DNA from: UBA6627 sp965248675
GTDB taxonomy: Bacteria; Chloroflexota; Dehalococcoidia; UBA2979
Assembly (NCBI GenBank): GCA_965248675.1
Contig: CBDFJZ010000008.1
Location: 930,001-994,000, forward strand
DNA length: 64,000 nt
Reading direction: 5' to 3'
Shown here: positions 15,897-25,562 of the stretch, one piece after another
How the letters are laid out: the number at the start of each line of letters is the position of its first letter
How positions within the stretch are numbered: the first letter of the stretch is position 1
Notes under the pieces: model-generated
What the model was told of the DNA's origin: nothing
What the model saw: the letters and a program-made list of their open reading frames with translations, nothing else
Database searches by the model: none
Program-made: the position numbers and the translations under genes

Positions 15897-16646
15897 TTAC
15901 CGGGATGCGAAGTCCACGATCAGCGCTGCGTGATCGCTCAGCGCTTCAGGACGCCCGGCCCGATTACCTCGAGGCTTACCCCAGGCGTAGCGAGCCGCGG
16001 CCAGTCGCTCCTGCAACCTCCGGTTGACGAACGCCTGATCGAGGCGAAATCCGTTTCGCCCGTTCGGTGAGTACCACGTGTAGACGCGACGTTCGCCGTG
16101 GAGCGTCCGAAACGCGTCGGCCCAGCCGGCGCGATCGAGATCGCCGATCCAGCCATCCTCGAGGCGATCGAACGCCGGCACCTCTTCGTCGAGCCCGATC
16201 CGCCCGGAGTTCGTGTCGCCGATCAGCAGCGCGGGGCCGCCGCGCCAGCGGCGTGCGACCGCCAGTGCCGAGGCCAGGTAGTCGCCCTTGCGCCCGGTGA
16301 CCCGGTCCGGCACGTGCATCGCGCCGATGGCGATCGGCATGGGTGCCGCGATCCGAGCGAGCAGCCAGCGCCGCGGTTCCGATGGCGCGGCGCGGACCGA
16401 AGCCAGACGGAGCGGCCAGCGCGAGGCAACGAGCAGGGCGTTAACCGGCGCCGCCTGTAAATCCGCAGTCGTCCGTTGGAACCGCAGCCCGCGGGCCGCG
16501 AGCTGCTCGGCCAGCCAGGCACTCGGGGGCGTGCCTCGGAATTCGCTCAGCGCGACGACGTCGGGGCGCCAGCGCCGCAGCTGATCAGCGATCGGCTCGA
16601 TCCGGCGCCCGCCCCCGGCGCGAATGTTCCACGCGATGATCCGCAC
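15897..16646 (-). CDS. endonuclease/exonuclease/phosphatase (EEP) family protein
   Basis: 249-aa EEP-fold hydrolase. WNIRAGG (N-terminal Asn), VVALSEFRG (metal-binding Glu), GAMHVPD (His), LIGDTNSG (DxN active site), RLDQAFV and LSDHAALIVDF (terminal SDH) are all present in order, so the metal centre is complete. Family members include exonuclease III, DNase I-like nucleases and inositol or sphingolipid phosphatases; the short size and lack of a signal peptide suggest a cytoplasmic nuclease or phosphatase. The start is GTG at 16644-16646. It lies 23 bp upstream of the next minus-strand stop. Confidence 0.8.
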   Translation of the reverse strand: MRIIAWNIRAGGGRRIEPIADQLRRWRPDVVALSEFRGTPPSAWLAEQLAARGLRFQRTTADLQAAPVNALLVASRWPLRLASVRAAPSEPRRWLLARIAAPMPIAIGAMHVPDRVTGRKGDYLASALAVARRWRGGPALLIGDTNSGRIGLDEEVPAFDRLEDGWIGDLDRAGWADAFRTLHGERRVYTWYSPNGRNGFRLDQAFVNRRLQERLAAARYAWGKPRGNRAGRPEALSDHAALIVDFASR

Positions 16647-16669
16647 CCGACTGCCTCGCCGCTGCCGGG

Positions 16670-17833
16670 CTAGACGCGGCCCGCGTCGAACTCGATCCGG
16701 CCGCGCGCGATGTTGAGCCGGAGGATGTCCGACGCGCCGCCTGTGAAGCGCGACAAGCGGACCTCGCGGTAGGCGCGCTCCAGGGGGTGCCCCTGGACGA
16801 GCGCGCCGCCGCTTGCGAGCTGTACCGCCTGGTCGATGACGAACCCCGCCTGCTCGGTGCAGAAGAGCTTCGCGGCCATCACCTCGTTGATCGCGTCCTC
16901 ACCCTGTTCCTCGACCAGGCGGGCGGTGCGATAGAGGACGGAGCGCGCGGCGTACGTGGCGACGCGGATGTCGGCGTAGCGGAGCCGGATGCCCTCGCGA
17001 TCGGCGAGCCGCTGGCCGCTGCGGTGAGGCTGCTGCACGTGGTGGTCGATGAAGTCGACCGCCCAGATCGACAACCCGGTCGTCTGCGCGGCCACGGCGA
17101 GCCGCTCGTGGCCGATGTTCCCGAGGGCGCGCGGCATGCCTTCGCCAACCTCGCCGATGAGGTGCCACGAGGGCACGCGCGCGGCGTCGAACGTCAGCTC
17201 GACGTGGGCACCACCCTCGAGGCTGTGGAACTCACGATCGATCGTGACGCCCTCGGTCTCGCGGTCGATCACGAGCATCGCGGGGCCGGCGGGCTGCGAG
17301 GAGCCTTCGGCTGCCTCGACGTTGATCAGCGCGGCGTAGTAATCGGCGGTTTTGCCGCCCGTGACGTACGCCTTGCGACCGGTGACCAGCAGGTCGTCGC
17401 CGTCCCAGGTCGCCCAGGTCGGCTTGTGATCGCCGTCGCCGCTTGGCTCGGTGAAGGCAAATGAGCCCCGTTTTTCGCCGCGGAGCACCGGATCGAGGTA
17501 CTGGTCCTTAAGCTGCCCCTCGGCCGCGGCGAGCATGCCCGGCCCGGGTCCGAACACGTAGCGAGCGACACGCAGGTGTCCGGCGGCCAGCGCCTCGCGG
17601 ACGGCGGTCTGCGGGAGCGCGCCGGCCGCGGCGCCGCCGAACTCGACCGGCTGCGTCAGCGACCACATGCCAGCGTCGCGCGACCGGTCGCGCACCTGCT
17701 GGACGATCTCGGGAGGAATCGGAGCGCGGGGGTCGTCTGGCAGTTGCGCCTCGAGCGGTCGCAATTCCTCGGCGACGAGCGTCTCCATCCGGTCGCGCAG
17801 GACCTCGATGGCGGTGGGGAGCGATTCGGGCAT
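16670..17833 (-). CDS. acyl-CoA dehydrogenase family protein
   Basis: 387-aa flavoprotein with the three-domain ACAD layout: an N-terminal helical domain; a middle beta domain with GSFAFTEPSGDGD (FAD/substrate loop) and DLLVTGRKAYVTGG; and a C-terminal helical domain with RQ-like and IARGRIEFD elements. ACADs oxidise acyl-CoA to 2-enoyl-CoA and pass electrons to ETF. The segment where many ACADs carry the catalytic Glu (YEGT) reads RFTGGASDILRLNIAR, so that Glu is missing; the base may be elsewhere, as in IVD, or the activity may differ. GAGGTG before the ATG at 17831-17833 is a reasonable SD. Confidence 0.8.
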   Translation of the reverse strand: MPESLPTAIEVLRDRMETLVAEELRPLEAQLPDDPRAPIPPEIVQQVRDRSRDAGMWSLTQPVEFGGAAAGALPQTAVREALAAGHLRVARYVFGPGPGMLAAAEGQLKDQYLDPVLRGEKRGSFAFTEPSGDGDHKPTWATWDGDDLLVTGRKAYVTGGKTADYYAALINVEAAEGSSQPAGPAMLVIDRETEGVTIDREFHSLEGGAHVELTFDAARVPSWHLIGEVGEGMPRALGNIGHERLAVAAQTTGLSIWAVDFIDHHVQQPHRSGQRLADREGIRLRYADIRVATYAARSVLYRTARLVEEQGEDAINEVMAAKLFCTEQAGFVIDQAVQLASGGALVQGHPLERAYREVRLSRFTGGASDILRLNIARGRIEFDAGRV

Positions 17834-17894
17834 GGGGCACCTCGCCGACGAAATCTACCGCCGGCCTATGTTCGCTAGCCAGTTGACGCGCCGA

Positions 17895-19541
17895 CTAGCC
17901 GGCGTCGCCAAGTGAGCTCGCGATCTCGTCGACGAGGGCGCTCAGCTCCTGCGACGCGTCGAGGGCGAGATGGGTGCCTTCCGAGGCGCCGATCGGCTCG
18001 AACGTCGCGGCCTGCGCCTCGAAGACCGCGGCCGTCGCATCCGAGGTCGCCAGCGGGTCCGAGCCGCGCTCGGCGATGCGGGCGAGCGCCGTGTCGTCGG
18101 TGATACACAGCTCCGCGATCAGGACGGCGACGCCCGCGGCGCGGGCGATCACGACCGCCGCCGCACGTTCCGCGGCGCGCGAGTGCGTCGCATCGAGGAC
18201 GACCGCGCGGCCGGCCTCGAGATGGGTGGCGGCGCGGCGGCGCATCTCCTGGTACGTGCGTTCGTTCATCGCCGGACCGTAGACCTCGGCCGCAAGGTCG
18301 GCGTGCACGTGCTCACGCGGCGGCAGGTCGATCAGCTGCTTGCGGACCACGTCCGATGAGACGTACGCCGCGCCGATCCGTGCGGCCAACGCGGCCCCGA
18401 CGATGGACTTCCCGGTGCCGGATCGGCCGGCGAGGATCACCACGAGTGGCGACGACGCGCGCCCGACCAGTCGAGATGCGAGCGCGAAGTAACGTCGCGC
18501 GGAGTCCGCGAGTTCGCGCCGCTGCTCGGGCGAGACTTCGGGTGCGTGCGCGCCGATCGACTCGACTTTGCCGCGCACGAAGGCGCGGAACGCGCGATGC
18601 AGCGGTTGCAACACGGACATCGTCTCGTCGCCGACGGCGGCGATGTAGCGCCCGGCGAACTCGTCGCCGAGCTCCGGACGGCCGCGCGCCTCGAGATCCA
18701 TCGCAAGGAACGCGACGTCGTACCCGGCATCGAGGTAACGAAAGTGGAACCACTCGGTGAACTCGATGCAGTCGACGATCACCACCGCATCGTCGAGCTG
18801 GTAGACGTGCATCGCGTGCAGGTCGCCGTGTCCGTCGACAACGCGTCCATCGAGCAGGCGCTGATCGAAGAGCGCGGCCTCGCGAGTGAGCATCACGTCG
18901 ACGTAGCCGGTCATCGTGGTGCGATCGTTCGACGCCCAGGTGTCGTCGACGAACGGCAGCGCTTCGCCGTGCTCGCGCTGCCACCACCCTTGCTCGCCCT
19001 CGGCGCCGGCGAACGCGGGATCGTTGGGCACGACCTCGGCGGCCTCATGGAACGCAACGAGCTTCGCGGCGAGCTGCCGCACCAGGTTCGGCGAGACCGC
19101 GTCGGCCTCGATCATCGCGGCCAGCGTCCGGTCGTCCGGCAGCCGAACCATCTGGACGGCCCACTCGACGATCTCGCCGCCGTCGGGCGGATCGCCCTCG
19201 ACGACGGCGTGCCCGCCGTCCGCGAGGCGCACGACCGGGACGACGCCGCGGTAGACGTCGGGCGCGAGGCGCTGGTTCAGCTCGACCTCGCGGAGGCAAA
19301 ACTGGTGGCGGGTCTCGGCCTCGAGTTGGTTGACGAAGCCGAAGTCGACGGGCTTCTTCGTCTTGTAGACGCGGTCGCCGGCGATGAAGACGTAGGAGAT
19401 GTGAGTCTGGACGAACTCAACGCTCGCGGGTGCGTGCGGGAAGGCGGCTGGGTCCAACAGCGCGCGGACGTAGCCTGGCAGCGCGTCGTGAGCCGCCTGG
19501 TCGGCGGTCGGTGGAGGCTCCCCGGGGGCGTCCGTAGTCAC
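17895..19541 (-). CDS. fusion of aminoglycoside-phosphotransferase-like kinase and P-loop kinase
   Basis: 548-aa two-domain protein. The N-terminal 330 residues are an APH-type kinase: VYKTKKPVDFGFVN (ATP-binding lysine region) and VVDGHGDLHAMHVY (catalytic HGD, around residue 235), then VIVDCIEF (metal Asp). The C-terminal part (from about 365) is a zeta-toxin/kinase-like P-loop ATPase with LAGRSGTGKS, SSDVVRKQL and VVLDATHS. This fusion occurs widely in bacteria and is usually annotated as a bifunctional APH/ATP-binding protein; its natural substrate is unknown and resistance should not be assumed. The GTG at 19539-19541 has TACCGT 6 nt upstream and no SD, supporting a leaderless start; a further extension to 19646 is not protein-like. 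Confidence 0.8.
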   Translation of the reverse strand: MTTDAPGEPPPTADQAAHDALPGYVRALLDPAAFPHAPASVEFVQTHISYVFIAGDRVYKTKKPVDFGFVNQLEAETRHQFCLREVELNQRLAPDVYRGVVPVVRLADGGHAVVEGDPPDGGEIVEWAVQMVRLPDDRTLAAMIEADAVSPNLVRQLAAKLVAFHEAAEVVPNDPAFAGAEGEQGWWQREHGEALPFVDDTWASNDRTTMTGYVDVMLTREAALFDQRLLDGRVVDGHGDLHAMHVYQLDDAVVIVDCIEFTEWFHFRYLDAGYDVAFLAMDLEARGRPELGDEFAGRYIAAVGDETMSVLQPLHRAFRAFVRGKVESIGAHAPEVSPEQRRELADSARRYFALASRLVGRASSPLVVILAGRSGTGKSIVGAALAARIGAAYVSSDVVRKQLIDLPPREHVHADLAAEVYGPAMNERTYQEMRRRAATHLEAGRAVVLDATHSRAAERAAAVVIARAAGVAVLIAELCITDDTALARIAERGSDPLATSDATAAVFEAQAATFEPIGASEGTHLALDASQELSALVDEIASSLGDAG

Positions 19542-19547
19542 GGGCGG

Positions 19548-19553
19548 ACGGTA
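19548..19553 (-). promoter_or_regulatory. -10 box (TACCGT) for the APH/P-loop kinase gene
   Basis: Minus-strand TACCGT, 6 nt before the GTG start at 19541. Confidence 0.4.
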
Positions 19554-19647
19554 GATAGCCGGGCAGCGCAGCGTCAAGCGCCGGGGACCGCGGATGGTAC
19601 GCTGCCACGCCGAACGTAATGATCGCCTGCGAGGAGAGTCGAGCACG

Positions 19648-20520
19648 ATGCCCGAGCCCTGGCAGCACTACTTCCAGTCCCAGCGCTTGAAGCTGAGCTA
19701 CTGGACGTGGGGCGACGCGGCCAACCCACCGTTGATCCTCGTCCACGGCGGTCGGGACCACGCCCGGATGTGGGACCTCGTCGCCGAACGGCTGACGGAC
19801 GCGTACTACGTGCTCGCCTGCGATTTGAGAGGACACGGCGACTCCGAGTGGTCGCGTGGATCTCACTACGGCATGCCGGAGAACATGCTCGACCTCGTGA
19901 CGTTGATCGAGCTGGCCGGCGGGCGGGCGACGGTGGTCGGGCATTCGTTCGGCGGCGCGATCACGCTGCTGACGGCGGGCACGTTCCCGGATCACTTCGA
20001 GCGCGTCGTTTCGATCGAGGGCGCGGGAGCCTGGGCGAGCCAGGAGCCGATCACGGCCGACGAGTTCCGCAAGTGGGCGCGGCAGTCGCGAGAAATCGAC
20101 GAGGATCGGTCGCGGAGCTACGCGACGATCGACGAGGCGCGTGACCGGATGCAGCAGGCGAATCCGCACCTCAGCGCCGAGATGGCGCTCCATCTCGCCC
20201 GCTGGGGGACCAACAGCATCGACGGCGGCTACGTCTGGAAGTTCGATCCCTGGATCTACGCCCGCTCGCCGCTGCACAGCTTGCGCTTCGACGAGCAGCA
20301 GTCGCTCTGGGCCAACGTCACGGCGCCGGTACTGCACATCAACGGATCGGAGTCTCACTTCAACCGGTCCTCGGTCGGCGGCCTGCCGGTTGAGTCGTAC
20401 TTCGCGGACGCTAGTGCCGTGACGATCGAGGGCGCGGGGCACTGGGCGCACCACGACCAGCTCGAGGCGACCGTGGGGGCGATCCGGGAGTTCGTCGGAC
20501 TCCCCGTTCCGCGGCGCTAA
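19648..20520 (+). CDS. alpha/beta hydrolase
   Basis: 290-aa alpha/beta hydrolase. LILVHGGRDHARMWD is the oxyanion element; the nucleophile elbow is VVGHSFGGA with Ser100; the C-terminal GAGHWAHHDQLEA provides His. The usual acidic residue position reads VLHINGSESHF, where Glu in GSES may replace Asp. Most like the epoxide hydrolase, haloacetate dehalogenase and esterase group, with a helical cap around residues 130-200. The ATG at 19648 has a strong SD (GAGGAGAG at 19631-19638), which decides it over an in-frame upstream start at 19594. Divergent from the APH-like kinase gene. Confidence 0.82.
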   Translation: MPEPWQHYFQSQRLKLSYWTWGDAANPPLILVHGGRDHARMWDLVAERLTDAYYVLACDLRGHGDSEWSRGSHYGMPENMLDLVTLIELAGGRATVVGHSFGGAITLLTAGTFPDHFERVVSIEGAGAWASQEPITADEFRKWARQSREIDEDRSRSYATIDEARDRMQQANPHLSAEMALHLARWGTNSIDGGYVWKFDPWIYARSPLHSLRFDEQQSLWANVTAPVLHINGSESHFNRSSVGGLPVESYFADASAVTIEGAGHWAHHDQLEATVGAIREFVGLPVPRR

Positions 20521-20753
20521 CGGACGGGCGGCGAAGCGTCGACGTCGTGTGGGCGGCTCGCGCTCACCGGTCTCCCATGGTCTCAGCTCCCCTCCGGCTG
20601 GGCATCTATCTCGGGATCACGGCGGCAGCGCGAGCGATGATGATCGTCCTCCCCGTCTGAGGTGGAACCTGAGATCAGCGGCCGTTCCCAGCCCCGCGTC
20701 GTGCGAGTGATCGCCGTCCCGTTCCGTGTGTTGAGAGCCTGCCCTTGACCAGA

Positions 20754-21780
20754 TCAGTTAGTCATCTGCTGTCCGTCAGCAAGCAGCTCGTCGAAGACGT
20801 CGCCCATGTAGGCAAGCGCGTGGCGATCGTCGAGATCTCGTCCGGTTGCCCGTTCCTCGTCTGGGGAGTGTTCGGACTGTGCTGCGATCAGGCCCGCGAC
20901 CTCGGCGACTTGCGCTCTGAAGGCGGGGGCATCGAGAAAACCGGTCGCTTCGAGGTAATCCAGGATGCGCGCCGCATCTTGGAGACGGTCGATCTTCGCC
21001 ATCATTTCGATGGAATCGAGGCACAGCAGCTTGGCGTCGGACATGGCTTCGACGTCGAGTAGCTCGTCGACGTACGAGCGGAGGATCTGGTAAGCGCTCG
21101 ACCGGTTGCCGCGCCGAAATGCAGCTCGTGCTTTGAGGGGCGTATTCCACGAACGGTTACGGTCGGGAATGTCGACGCTGAGCGCATCGTCAAAGAGCTG
21201 CTCGACCTGGTCGTGCTTGCCCTGATACCACGCCGAGACGCCAAGATAGATCAGTGCCCAGTTCAGACAGGTCGGTGGGCCCTGGGCGCGATACCGGTCG
21301 GCCAGCGCGGTGACCACGGCTCGATGCGGCGTCCCAGGTCGATCTCCACGGCACCCAACCACTGCTCGACGAGCCCGGCCACGGTCGCAGCGAGGCCCTC
21401 GGCATCGAGTCCGGCCAGGGGATTCCCGTCCACTCCGCCAGGGCTGCCTCGATGTCACCCACGTCGAGCTGTCGCCGGAAGCGCGCGATGTCGACCGCGT
21501 CAGCCTCCACGTCCAGGCGGTAGGCAGCACCGATACGAACGATCGAGGCGCGGCCCAGGCCCTTGCGGAGACGGGTCACATACGATTGCAGGGTCTTTTC
21601 GGCCGTACGAGGGGGTTCTTCGCCCCAGACCAGCTCTACCAGACGCGACACTGGCACGGCAGACCCGGCCGACAGGGCAAGCGCCGCCAGCACCGCCTGG
21701 CACTTCGCCGGACCGATGTCTACCGGCTCGCCATCGTTCGTGGCAGCGCTGACCCCACCGAATAGCCGAATCTGCACCAT
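20754..21780 (-). pseudogene. SARP/BTAD-type transcriptional activator, internally deleted and frameshifted
   Basis: From 21780, MVQIRLFGGVSAATNDG begins an OmpR-like winged helix (VSRLVELVWGEEPPRTAEKTLQ, then SYVTRLRKGLG) and the start of a bacterial transcriptional activation domain (DIARFRRQLDVGDIEAALAEW). Near 21420 a one-base shift is needed to continue into GLVEQWLGAVEIDLGRRIE. Soon after, the sequence jumps to the C-terminal part of a TPR-containing regulator (YLGVSAWYQGKHDQVEQLFD), which runs to 20754. Intact relatives have about 1000 residues with an ATPase and TPR domain between; here that middle is gone. These regulators are commonest in actinobacteria, so transfer is likely. Adjacent and divergent to the MMPL exporter, which it may once have controlled. 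Confidence 0.65.
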
Positions 21781-22144
21781 GGGGCCACCCCCTCACACTC
21801 GGCGATCGATGTTCCCATAATCACAATCTCTTCGCCTGCAAGACCGTGCAGGCGACCACCCCTCGTGGTGTGACCGCCGAACACCCAGCGACCCGGGACC
21901 GAGTCGCAGCTCTCAGTCACCCCACGTGGGCAGCCTCGAAACTCGCAGCGAGGCGCAACTCAGCCCGAGCGACGCCGAGATCCTGATCTGACCAGTTGCG
22001 TGACCCGGGAGCGAGACAGCGCTCCGGTTGAGCCCTCCTGGGCCGCCTCAACTACGACACCAGCGACCTACCACCGAGAGCCGACCGGCGTCTGTCACGG
22101 TCGGCGTGAGCGATTCATCGAAGGATCGCCGAGGAGGAACAACG
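21781..22144. promoter_or_regulatory. divergent intergenic region with an 8-bp dyad
   Basis: 364 bp between the SARP remnant and the MMPL gene with no recognisable gene. It contains the inverted repeat CGCCTGCA-N6-TGCAGGCG at 21833-21854, a candidate operator or RNA hairpin, and an AT-richer patch (CATAAT at 21816-21821). The SD of the MMPL gene (GAGGAGGA) closes the region. Confidence 0.4.
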
Positions 22145-24415
22145 ATGTCGCACGCTCTGTACCGATTGGGCCGCTTCGCCGCCCGTCGCCCATGGCTCGT
22201 GATCGGAGCATGGATTGTCGTCTCCGTGCTCGTGATCGGAGCGTCCGCAGCCTTCGGTCGGGAGCTCGAAGATTCCTTCGAGGTGCCGGGGCTCGACTCC
22301 CAGGAAGCTGTCGACCTCTTATCCGCCGCCCAGTCCGACACCGCCGGGCTGACGGCACAGGTAGTGGTCACGCCGCTCGACGACGGCGTGACCTTCTTCG
22401 ATTCACCAGACGCGCGGGCTGCATTGGCCGAGGTTCAGGCGGCGGTCGCCGCTCTGCCTAACGTACTGGGCACCAGCGATCCAGCCGGTGCGCTGGCCGC
22501 GGGACCAGAGGCGGCGGCGATCAGCGGATCGGTGTCAGCTGACGGTCGAATCGCCGTCATCCGCGTCCAATATCCGGTGATCGAAGAACTGAACGTTGGC
22601 GACCTCGAGAATCTCAAAGCGTTCGCCGTCGAGGCCCGCGCGGGTTCGCCGCTGCAGATCGAGATGAGCGGCGACCTCTTCATCTCGTTTGAGGAAGCAC
22701 CGACGGGCATTGGCGAGATGATCGGTTTGACTGCGGCCGTCATCATTCTGCTTCTGGCATTCGGATCGCTGATCGCCATGGGCCTTCCGATCGGGATTGC
22801 TCTGTTCGGCATCGCCCTCGGCATCAGCTCGATGTCGCTCATCACCTACGTGGTCGGCATTCCGACTTGGGCGCCTCAGCTGGGCAGCATGATCGGCCTC
22901 GGCGTCGGTATCGACTACGCTCTGTTCCTCGTCACCCGACACCGCGAGTTCCTGGCTCGCGGGATGACGATCGAGGAATCGGTCGGCCGCGCGCTTGCCA
23001 CTGCCGGTCAGGCCGTGATCTTCGCCGGCGGCACCGTCGTGATCGCCATCCTTGGTCTGGCTGTCGCCGGCGTTCCGTTCATGACCGCTGCGGGCGTTGC
23101 CACATCAGTCATCGTGCTGATCATGGTGGTCGCCGCGGTCACCTTGCTTCCCGCGTTCCTGGGTCTCGCCGGGCACTGGATCAACCGCCTCGGATTCCAG
23201 CGAAACACGTCAGACGATGGCCGCACGGTGAGCTCGCGCTGGGAGCGTTGGGGTGCGCACGTGTCCAGGCACGCCTGGCCCTATGCGATCGGCGTCACGG
23301 CCCTCCTGTTGGCGCTGACCGCGCCGCTGCTAACGCTTCGTCTGGGTTTCCCCGACGAGGGCACGCTGCCGGAAACACGCACGGAGCGTCGGGCTTACGA
23401 TCTCGTCGCCGAGGGCTTCGGTCCGGGCATCAACGGCCCGTTGGTGATCGCGGTCGATATCTCTGAGGATCGGACCGTCGTCCAACCCTTACTCGACGCG
23501 ATCACGGCCGACGAGGGGATTGCCGCCGTTGCACCCGCCGAGGTGAACGCCGACGCCGGCGTGGCTACCTTGCTTGCCTTCCCGATCACGGCACCTCAGG
23601 ACGAGGCCACGCGCGACACGGTCGAGCGTCTCCGGTCGGAGGTGTTCCCGGCGGTGCTGGACGAGAGCCCTGCCCGCGCGCACGTCGGCGGCATGACGGC
23701 GAACTTCGCTGACATCGGCGAGCGGGTCAACGACCGATTGCCGCTGTTCATCGCCGCGGTGATCTTGCTGTCCTTCCTGCTGCTGACCCTGGTGTTCCGA
23801 TCGGTTCTCGTGCCGCTGAAGGCCGCGTTGCTGAATCTCCTGAGCATCGGTGCCGCCTATGGCGTGCTGGTGATCGTGTTCCAGTGGGGCTGGGGCCTCG
23901 GCATCATCGGCGTGGATTCGACGGTGCCGATCGTTTCGTTCATCCCGATGTTCATGTTTGCGATTCTCTTCGGTCTATCGATGGACTACGAGGTGTTCCT
24001 GCTTTCCCGTGTGCGTGAGGAATACCTGCTGAGCGGCGACAACGACAGCTCGGTCATTCGCGGCATCGCCAGCACGGCCCGGGTGATCACATCGGCCGCC
24101 CTGATCATGATCTCGGTGTTCCTTGGCTTCGTGCTGGGTGACGACCCCGTGATCAAGATGTTCGGCCTCGGCCTGGCCACGGCCATCTTCGTCGATGCCA
24201 CGATCGTGCGAATGGTCCTGGTGCCGGCGACGATGAAGCTGATGGGGGACGCCAACTGGTGGCTCCCGGGCTGGCTCGATCGCCTGCTGCCGACGATCGA
24301 CATCGAGGGCGAGGCCGGTCTACCCGAGCCGGAGCTGGAAGAGACCGATCGACCGGAGCCCGAGCTGGAAGCCGATCTCGTTCCCGAACCCGACCTGGTA
24401 GAGGCGCTCGTCTAA
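22145..24415 (+). CDS. MMPL/RND-family transporter
   Basis: 756-aa integral membrane protein. It opens with LYRLGRFAARRPWLVIGAW, the typical start of actinobacterial-style MMPL exporters. Two MMPL repeats are present, each with one N-terminal helix, a large extracytoplasmic loop and a five-helix bundle (first around 22700-23200, second around 23740-24260). IGLGVGIDYALFLVTRHREF and FGLSMDYEVFLLSRVREEYL carry the paired Asp-Tyr proton-relay motifs of TM4 and TM10, so the pump looks functional. The acidic tail (residues 720-756) has a PEPELE-type repeat. Such exporters move lipids, siderophores or hydrophobic drugs by proton motive force. Strong SD at 22131-22138. It is the only intact large gene in a region of remnants. 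Confidence 0.85.
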   Translation: MSHALYRLGRFAARRPWLVIGAWIVVSVLVIGASAAFGRELEDSFEVPGLDSQEAVDLLSAAQSDTAGLTAQVVVTPLDDGVTFFDSPDARAALAEVQAAVAALPNVLGTSDPAGALAAGPEAAAISGSVSADGRIAVIRVQYPVIEELNVGDLENLKAFAVEARAGSPLQIEMSGDLFISFEEAPTGIGEMIGLTAAVIILLLAFGSLIAMGLPIGIALFGIALGISSMSLITYVVGIPTWAPQLGSMIGLGVGIDYALFLVTRHREFLARGMTIEESVGRALATAGQAVIFAGGTVVIAILGLAVAGVPFMTAAGVATSVIVLIMVVAAVTLLPAFLGLAGHWINRLGFQRNTSDDGRTVSSRWERWGAHVSRHAWPYAIGVTALLLALTAPLLTLRLGFPDEGTLPETRTERRAYDLVAEGFGPGINGPLVIAVDISEDRTVVQPLLDAITADEGIAAVAPAEVNADAGVATLLAFPITAPQDEATRDTVERLRSEVFPAVLDESPARAHVGGMTANFADIGERVNDRLPLFIAAVILLSFLLLTLVFRSVLVPLKAALLNLLSIGAAYGVLVIVFQWGWGLGIIGVDSTVPIVSFIPMFMFAILFGLSMDYEVFLLSRVREEYLLSGDNDSSVIRGIASTARVITSAALIMISVFLGFVLGDDPVIKMFGLGLATAIFVDATIVRMVLVPATMKLMGDANWWLPGWLDRLLPTIDIEGEAGLPEPELEETDRPEPELEADLVPEPDLVEALV

Positions 24416-24504
24416 CGGTACCGACCGCGGACGTGTGACCCACGGACTCGCTTGGTGACCTCACACCGCGCGAGTCGTGGGTCTACGCAAGAAGGGAAAC
24501 AGCA

Positions 24505-24861
24505 ATGAGCGGCATCTCATCGACAAACCGGCTGGGGCAGATGCTCGAACTGACCGGCCTAGAGAAGCGCTACGACGACGTGCTCGCCCTGGGCGACTGC
24601 ACGTTCGGGGCGCAGCCGGCGCGGATGCTGGGTTTCCCTCGGCCCCAACCACTCTGGCAAGACGACGGCGATGCGGAGCGTGTTCGGGCTGGTGCACCTC
24701 GATGCCGGCGAGGTGCGCTGGCGGTGCGAGCCGACCCGGCCCGAGGAGAGTTCGAGGCAGATTGGAACCAGCTCAACCTGGTCCGAACGCTCGCGGTCAT
24801 CGCCAGCTTCGCCAGTCTCGCCGTTGCCACGACAACGCCTTCAACAGCCCGGTGGGTATAG
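24505..24861 (+). pseudogene. ABC transporter ATPase, N-terminal remnant
   Basis: ATG at 24505 opens MLELTGLEKRYDDVLALGDC, a standard ABC ATPase N-terminus. At about 24633 a one-base shift is needed to reach the Walker A region, read as LGPNHSGKTTAMRSVFGLV, then HLDAGEVRWR. Homology stops at about 24750, before the Q-loop, signature and Walker B. The remaining codons to 24861 encode NQLNLVRTLAVIASFASLAV, which resembles the C-terminal membrane segment of a DUF1772-type protein, so the stub seems joined to another gene's end. It cannot be a working ATPase. Its natural partner was probably the ABC-2 permease remnant at 26781-27748. Confidence 0.6.
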
Positions 24862-24913
24862 CGCCTAACGGCGCTGAACACACACGACAAAGAGGACAAA
24901 GAGGAGGACTGCG

Positions 24914-25183
24914 ATGGTTGGATCAGACGGACGGCCGGTGGATCAGGTGGTCTGGGTCGGCACGGACCGGCGGACGGGGGGTCAGCTTCGGCGCCTCCTG
25001 GGCATGAGGGGATGGGAGGCCGAGCGATGGCGCGAGCGGCTCGAGGAGGTGATTAACGCCACCTGCGAAGAGCGGGCGAGCCAGGGGCTGCGTCTGGCAA
25101 GCATTGTGCCGGTGACGATCTCCGCTGACCTGCGTGGAGGTTGGACTGAGGGCGTCTTGCTGCACTTCTCGAGGGCGGAGTGA
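24914..25183 (+). CDS. small protein of unknown function
   Basis: 89-aa ORF with a clear SD (GAGGAG at 24901-24906) 7 nt before the ATG at 24914. The product starts MVGSDGRPVDQVVWVGTDRR, has a central amphipathic helix (GWEAERWRERLEEVINATCE) and ends with a beta-like segment (IVPVTISADLRGGWTEGVLL). No membrane segment and no family I recognise. The intact frame and ribosome site suggest it is or recently was expressed. It lies between the ABC stub and the interrupted LuxR-type regulator. Confidence 0.45.
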   Translation: MVGSDGRPVDQVVWVGTDRRTGGQLRRLLGMRGWEAERWRERLEEVINATCEERASQGLRLASIVPVTISADLRGGWTEGVLLHFSRAE

Positions 25184-25556
25184 CCTCCTCGAAGTCTCGG
25201 GGGAGTGACCTCAATCAAGCGTCGTAGAACTCGGGGTACGAAATGAGCCGGAGCGCCACGGTCTCGGTCGCCGGTGAACGGCCAGAGATCGAGGCGAGTT
25301 CGGCACTCGTTCGAGTCGCAGCAGAGGAAGATCAAATGACTGTCATCGAGCCACACCTCGCGCCTGCGATGCGCGGACATACCGCCGTCCCAGAGAGCGA
25401 GGCCCGAGCCCTCGACCGGGCGCACCGCGAGATAGTCGGGGCAGACCTATCGCAAGCCCCCGGGAGCGAGAGCGCCATCGGCGGGCAGGTCATCACCCGG
25501 CCGCGTTCGACCAACGACCTGGACGTGCTGACGCCGCGCGAGCGTGAGGTCCTGTC

Positions 25557-25562
25557 GCTAGT
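25557..25562 (+). repeat. left target-site duplication of IS copy 2 (GCTAGT)
   Basis: GCTAGT directly before the element and again at 26608-26613 directly after it; similar to the GCTAGC used by copy 1. Confidence 0.85.

Noticed and set aside
17895..19541. Antibiotic resistance gene
   Set aside because: The APH-like domain is fused to a P-loop kinase, an arrangement common in bacteria without resistance; no resistance claim is justified.
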